From positions 36,259 to 100,258 of the forward strand of contig ADZZ01000282.1 in assembly GCA_000179315.1 (NCBI GenBank): a DNA stretch of 64,000 nucleotides, given 5' to 3'. This document shows positions 62,324 to 64,000 of this stretch, one piece after another. Under the pieces are notes generated by a model. That model saw nothing but the letters and a program-made list of their open reading frames with translations, made no database searches and was not told the DNA's origin. The DNA comes from a delta proteobacterium NaphS2. GTDB lineage: Bacteria > Desulfobacterota > DSM-4660 > Desulfatiglandales > Desulfatiglandaceae. The position numbers and the translations under genes were made by a program. The first letter of the stretch is position 1; each line of letters opens with the position of its first letter.

Positions 62324-62803
62324 TTAGGAAAACATGCGATCCAGATCACTCTCTACCTGCGATTCCGTGATTTCTTTTGCCAGAGAAATTTCCTTGACCA
62401 ACAGGGTCCGAGCCGTATCCAGCATCTTCCGCTCGCCGAAAGAGAGTTCCTTGTCATATCTTAAAATCAGAAGATCACGATAGACTTCAGCCACTTCAAA
62501 GACCGACCCGGTCTTGATTTTTTCCATATACTCCCGGTAGCGACGGTTCCAGGTCTGGCTGTCCAGCGTGACATCTCGTTTCTTGAGAATGGAAAAAAGC
62601 TTTGGAAGTTCCGTTTTGGGGATGATGTCTCTCAGTCCCACGTGATCCACATTCGTGGTCGGGATCATAATAATCATGTCGTTGTCAAGGATGCGCATCA
62701 CATAGAAATCCTGCTTGCACCCCGAAATTTCCTGGGATTCGATTTTTTCAATAACGCCAACGCCATGGGCGGGATATACGGCCAAATCACCTACCTGGAA
62801 CAT
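62324..62803 (-). CDS. carD: CarD family transcriptional regulator
   Basis: A 159-residue CarD/CdnL-type protein that binds RNA polymerase beta and stabilises open promoter complexes. The N-terminal Tudor-like domain starts FQVGDLAVYPAHGVGVIEKIE; the C-terminal helical DNA-binding domain (WNRRYREYMEKIKTG) follows. A strong GGAGG ribosome site precedes ATG 62803. Confidence 0.92.
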   Translation of the reverse strand: MFQVGDLAVYPAHGVGVIEKIESQEISGCKQDFYVMRILDNDMIIMIPTTNVDHVGLRDIIPKTELPKLFSILKKRDVTLDSQTWNRRYREYMEKIKTGSVFEVAEVYRDLLILRYDKELSFGERKMLDTARTLLVKEISLAKEITESQVESDLDRMFS

Positions 62804-62991
62804 CTAAACCTCCATCCTAACTAAGGCAAGGCATCTGCGATGCTTCGCTGCAGCAAAACCAAGTGCAAACAAATCATAATGGCTTTGTTTGAAACCCACT
62901 GCCGCTGCTTCCGGTCGAGACATTTAACGCAACTGCATTTTTTCCGAAAGCAGTCGGCAATGGATTACTGACTGATAAATAAAACCTAGGA

Positions 62992-64000
62992 TTATCCAAA
63001 GATCAAGGATACCGCTGGAAGGGTAGGTGCGATCACCAACGAAACCACCGACATCAATTTGATCAGAATATTCATGGCCGGTCCGGAGGTGTCCTTGAAT
63101 GGATCGCCCACGGTATCCCCGACCACGGCAGCTTTATGGTTATCGGACCCTTTCCCGCCAAAGTTGCCTTCTTCAATATACTTCTTGGCGTTATCCCAGG
63201 CACCGCCGCCGTTACTCATGAACAGCGCCAGAAAGGCACCCATGATGGTGGCACCGATAAGCACGCCGGCCAGGGTCTCTTTACCCAGTAAGAATCCAAC
63301 CAGCACAGGGGTCAGCACGGCAATGAGGCCCGGTTTGACCATCTCTCTCAGTGCGGAACCGGTGGCGATGGAAACGCAGGTGGCGGAGTCCGGTTTGGCG
63401 CCTTCCTTGCCTTCCAGAAGACCGGGAATTTCTCTGAACTGACGTCGGATTTCTTCAACAATGGAAAACGCCGCTTTTCCAACGGAGGTCATGGTGAGTG
63501 CCGCGCAGGTCATGGGGACCATACCCCCGATAAACATGCCGATGATCACATGGGGGTTGTCGATGGCCACATGTCCCAGGTTCGCCGCCTGTGAATAAGC
63601 CACAAACAGGGCCAGGGCGGTGAGTGCCGCGGAACCGATAGCAAACCCCTTGCCGATGGCGGCAGTGGTGTTACCCAAAGCATCCAGGCCGTCGGTGATC
63701 TTCCGGGTTTCAGGTCCCAATTCAGCCATTTCCGAGATGCCGCCGGCGTTGTCCACGATGGGACCGTAGGCGTCCACGGTCATGGTGGCGCCGACCGTTG
63801 CAAGCATGCCCACGGCGGAAAGACCGATGCCGTAGATACCGGCTGACTCATAACCGATGTAGGTGGCGACACAGATGCCCAGGATGGGCAGATAGGTGGA
63901 CTGCATACCTACGGCGAGACCGGCGATGATCACGGTGGCGGAACCGGTTTCGGATTGACCGGCAATGCGTTTCACCGGAGGACCGGATGTGTAATATTCG
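62992..64000 (-). CDS. hppA: Membrane-bound pyrophosphatase, K+-dependent type (C-terminal part)
   Basis: The C-terminal ~335 residues of an ion-pumping pyrophosphatase; the frame runs off the window at 64000 through EYYTSG, so the 5' half is outside. Hydrolysis of PPi drives H+ or Na+ export across the inner membrane. Motifs include [14 protein letters not shown] and [22 protein letters not shown]; Ala after GNTT marks the K+-dependent class (K+-independent enzymes have Lys). The later [14 protein letters not shown] and [16 protein letters not shown] motifs are intact. The 188 bases after its stop hold no recognised feature. Confidence 0.93.
   Translation of the reverse strand, partial: EYYTSGPPVKRIAGQSETGSATVIIAGLAVGMQSTYLPILGICVATYIGYESAGIYGIGLSAVGMLATVGATMTVDAYGPIVDNAGGISEMAELGPETRKITDGLDALGNTTAAIGKGFAIGSAALTALALFVAYSQAANLGHVAIDNPHVIIGMFIGGMVPMTCAALTMTSVGKAAFSIVEEIRRQFREIPGLLEGKEGAKPDSATCVSIATGSALREMVKPGLIAVLTPVLVGFLLGKETLAGVLIGATIMGAFLALFMSNGGGAWDNAKKYIEEGNFGGKGSDNHKAAVVGDTVGDPFKDTSGPAMNILIKLMSVVSLVIAPTLPAVSLIFG

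Noticed and set aside
62828..62850. GCATC-TGC-GATGC mini-hairpin downstream of hppA
   Set aside because: Five-base stem without a T-run on either strand; not a convincing terminator.
1..64000. CRISPR arrays, tRNA and rRNA genes
   Set aside because: No regularly spaced repeats with unique spacers and no tRNA-like T-loop/acceptor pattern were seen while reading.

Overview
The window looks like a chromosomal segment of a sulfate-reducer-type Desulfobacterota (deltaproteobacterial) genome. This is inferred from gene content and order: a standalone carboxyltransferase-type pyruvate carboxylase B subunit, the tmk-holB-yaaT(ricT)-metG string, a CoA-transferase/GNAT fusion, CarD, a membrane pyrophosphatase, prfA-prmC behind rpmE and rho, and an anaerobic cobalamin operon. 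No rRNA, tRNA or CRISPR array was seen.

Layout. (1) 1-4619: end of an anaerobic (early cobalt insertion) cobalamin operon, cbiD-cbiET-cbiF-cbiG-cbiH, GC-rich and tightly packed. (2) 4620-18708: an AT-richer defence island carrying one leftward eight-gene operon of BREX type 4 character. In transcription order it encodes a large alphaCTD/sigma4/HARE-HTH chimera, a PAPS-reductase-like PP-loop protein with ferredoxin-type cysteines, a DUF4007 protein, a DUF1016/YhcG nuclease, a small BrxF-like protein, BrxC, PglZ and a short BrxL. The island is bracketed by two copies of the 3' part of cbiH: the intact gene on the left and a 5'-truncated copy on the right. This suggests recombination at cbiH and possible excision. 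(3) 19233-22323: accessory zone with two antitoxin-PIN toxin modules, each with a palindromic operator, then an IS4-superfamily insertion sequence with 12-bp inverted ends.

(4) 22324-29721: core genes on the + strand: a glycosyltransferase, pycB, tmk, holB, ricT-like and metG. (5) 29743-35712: a LysR/MBL-hydrolase operon, RNase D, HemW and LepA. (6) 35897-37258: two exported small proteins. (7) 37288-46519: recC-recB-recD operon with 4-nt overlaps. (8) 46754-54071: STAS/RsbW-like partner-switch pair, a cysteine-rich DUF3795/DUF3786 protein, a TMTC-like membrane TPR protein and a sugar-modification trio (two CDP-tyvelose-epimerase-like SDRs and a GT2). (9) 54118-64000: leftward genes including two metabolic proteins, prmC, prfA, rpmE, rho (with a long leader), an RluD-family synthase, carD and the 3' part of a K+-dependent-type membrane pyrophosphatase.

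How the genes work together: the cbi genes build the corrin ring. The BREX-4 operon probably gives phage resistance without an evident PglX methylase; its PP-loop/Fe-S protein and transcription-factor-like chimera are the least understood parts. RecBCD, next to core genes, is the general DNA-end processing and repair enzyme. All functional statements are from sequence reading and family knowledge; nothing was searched or aligned by software.
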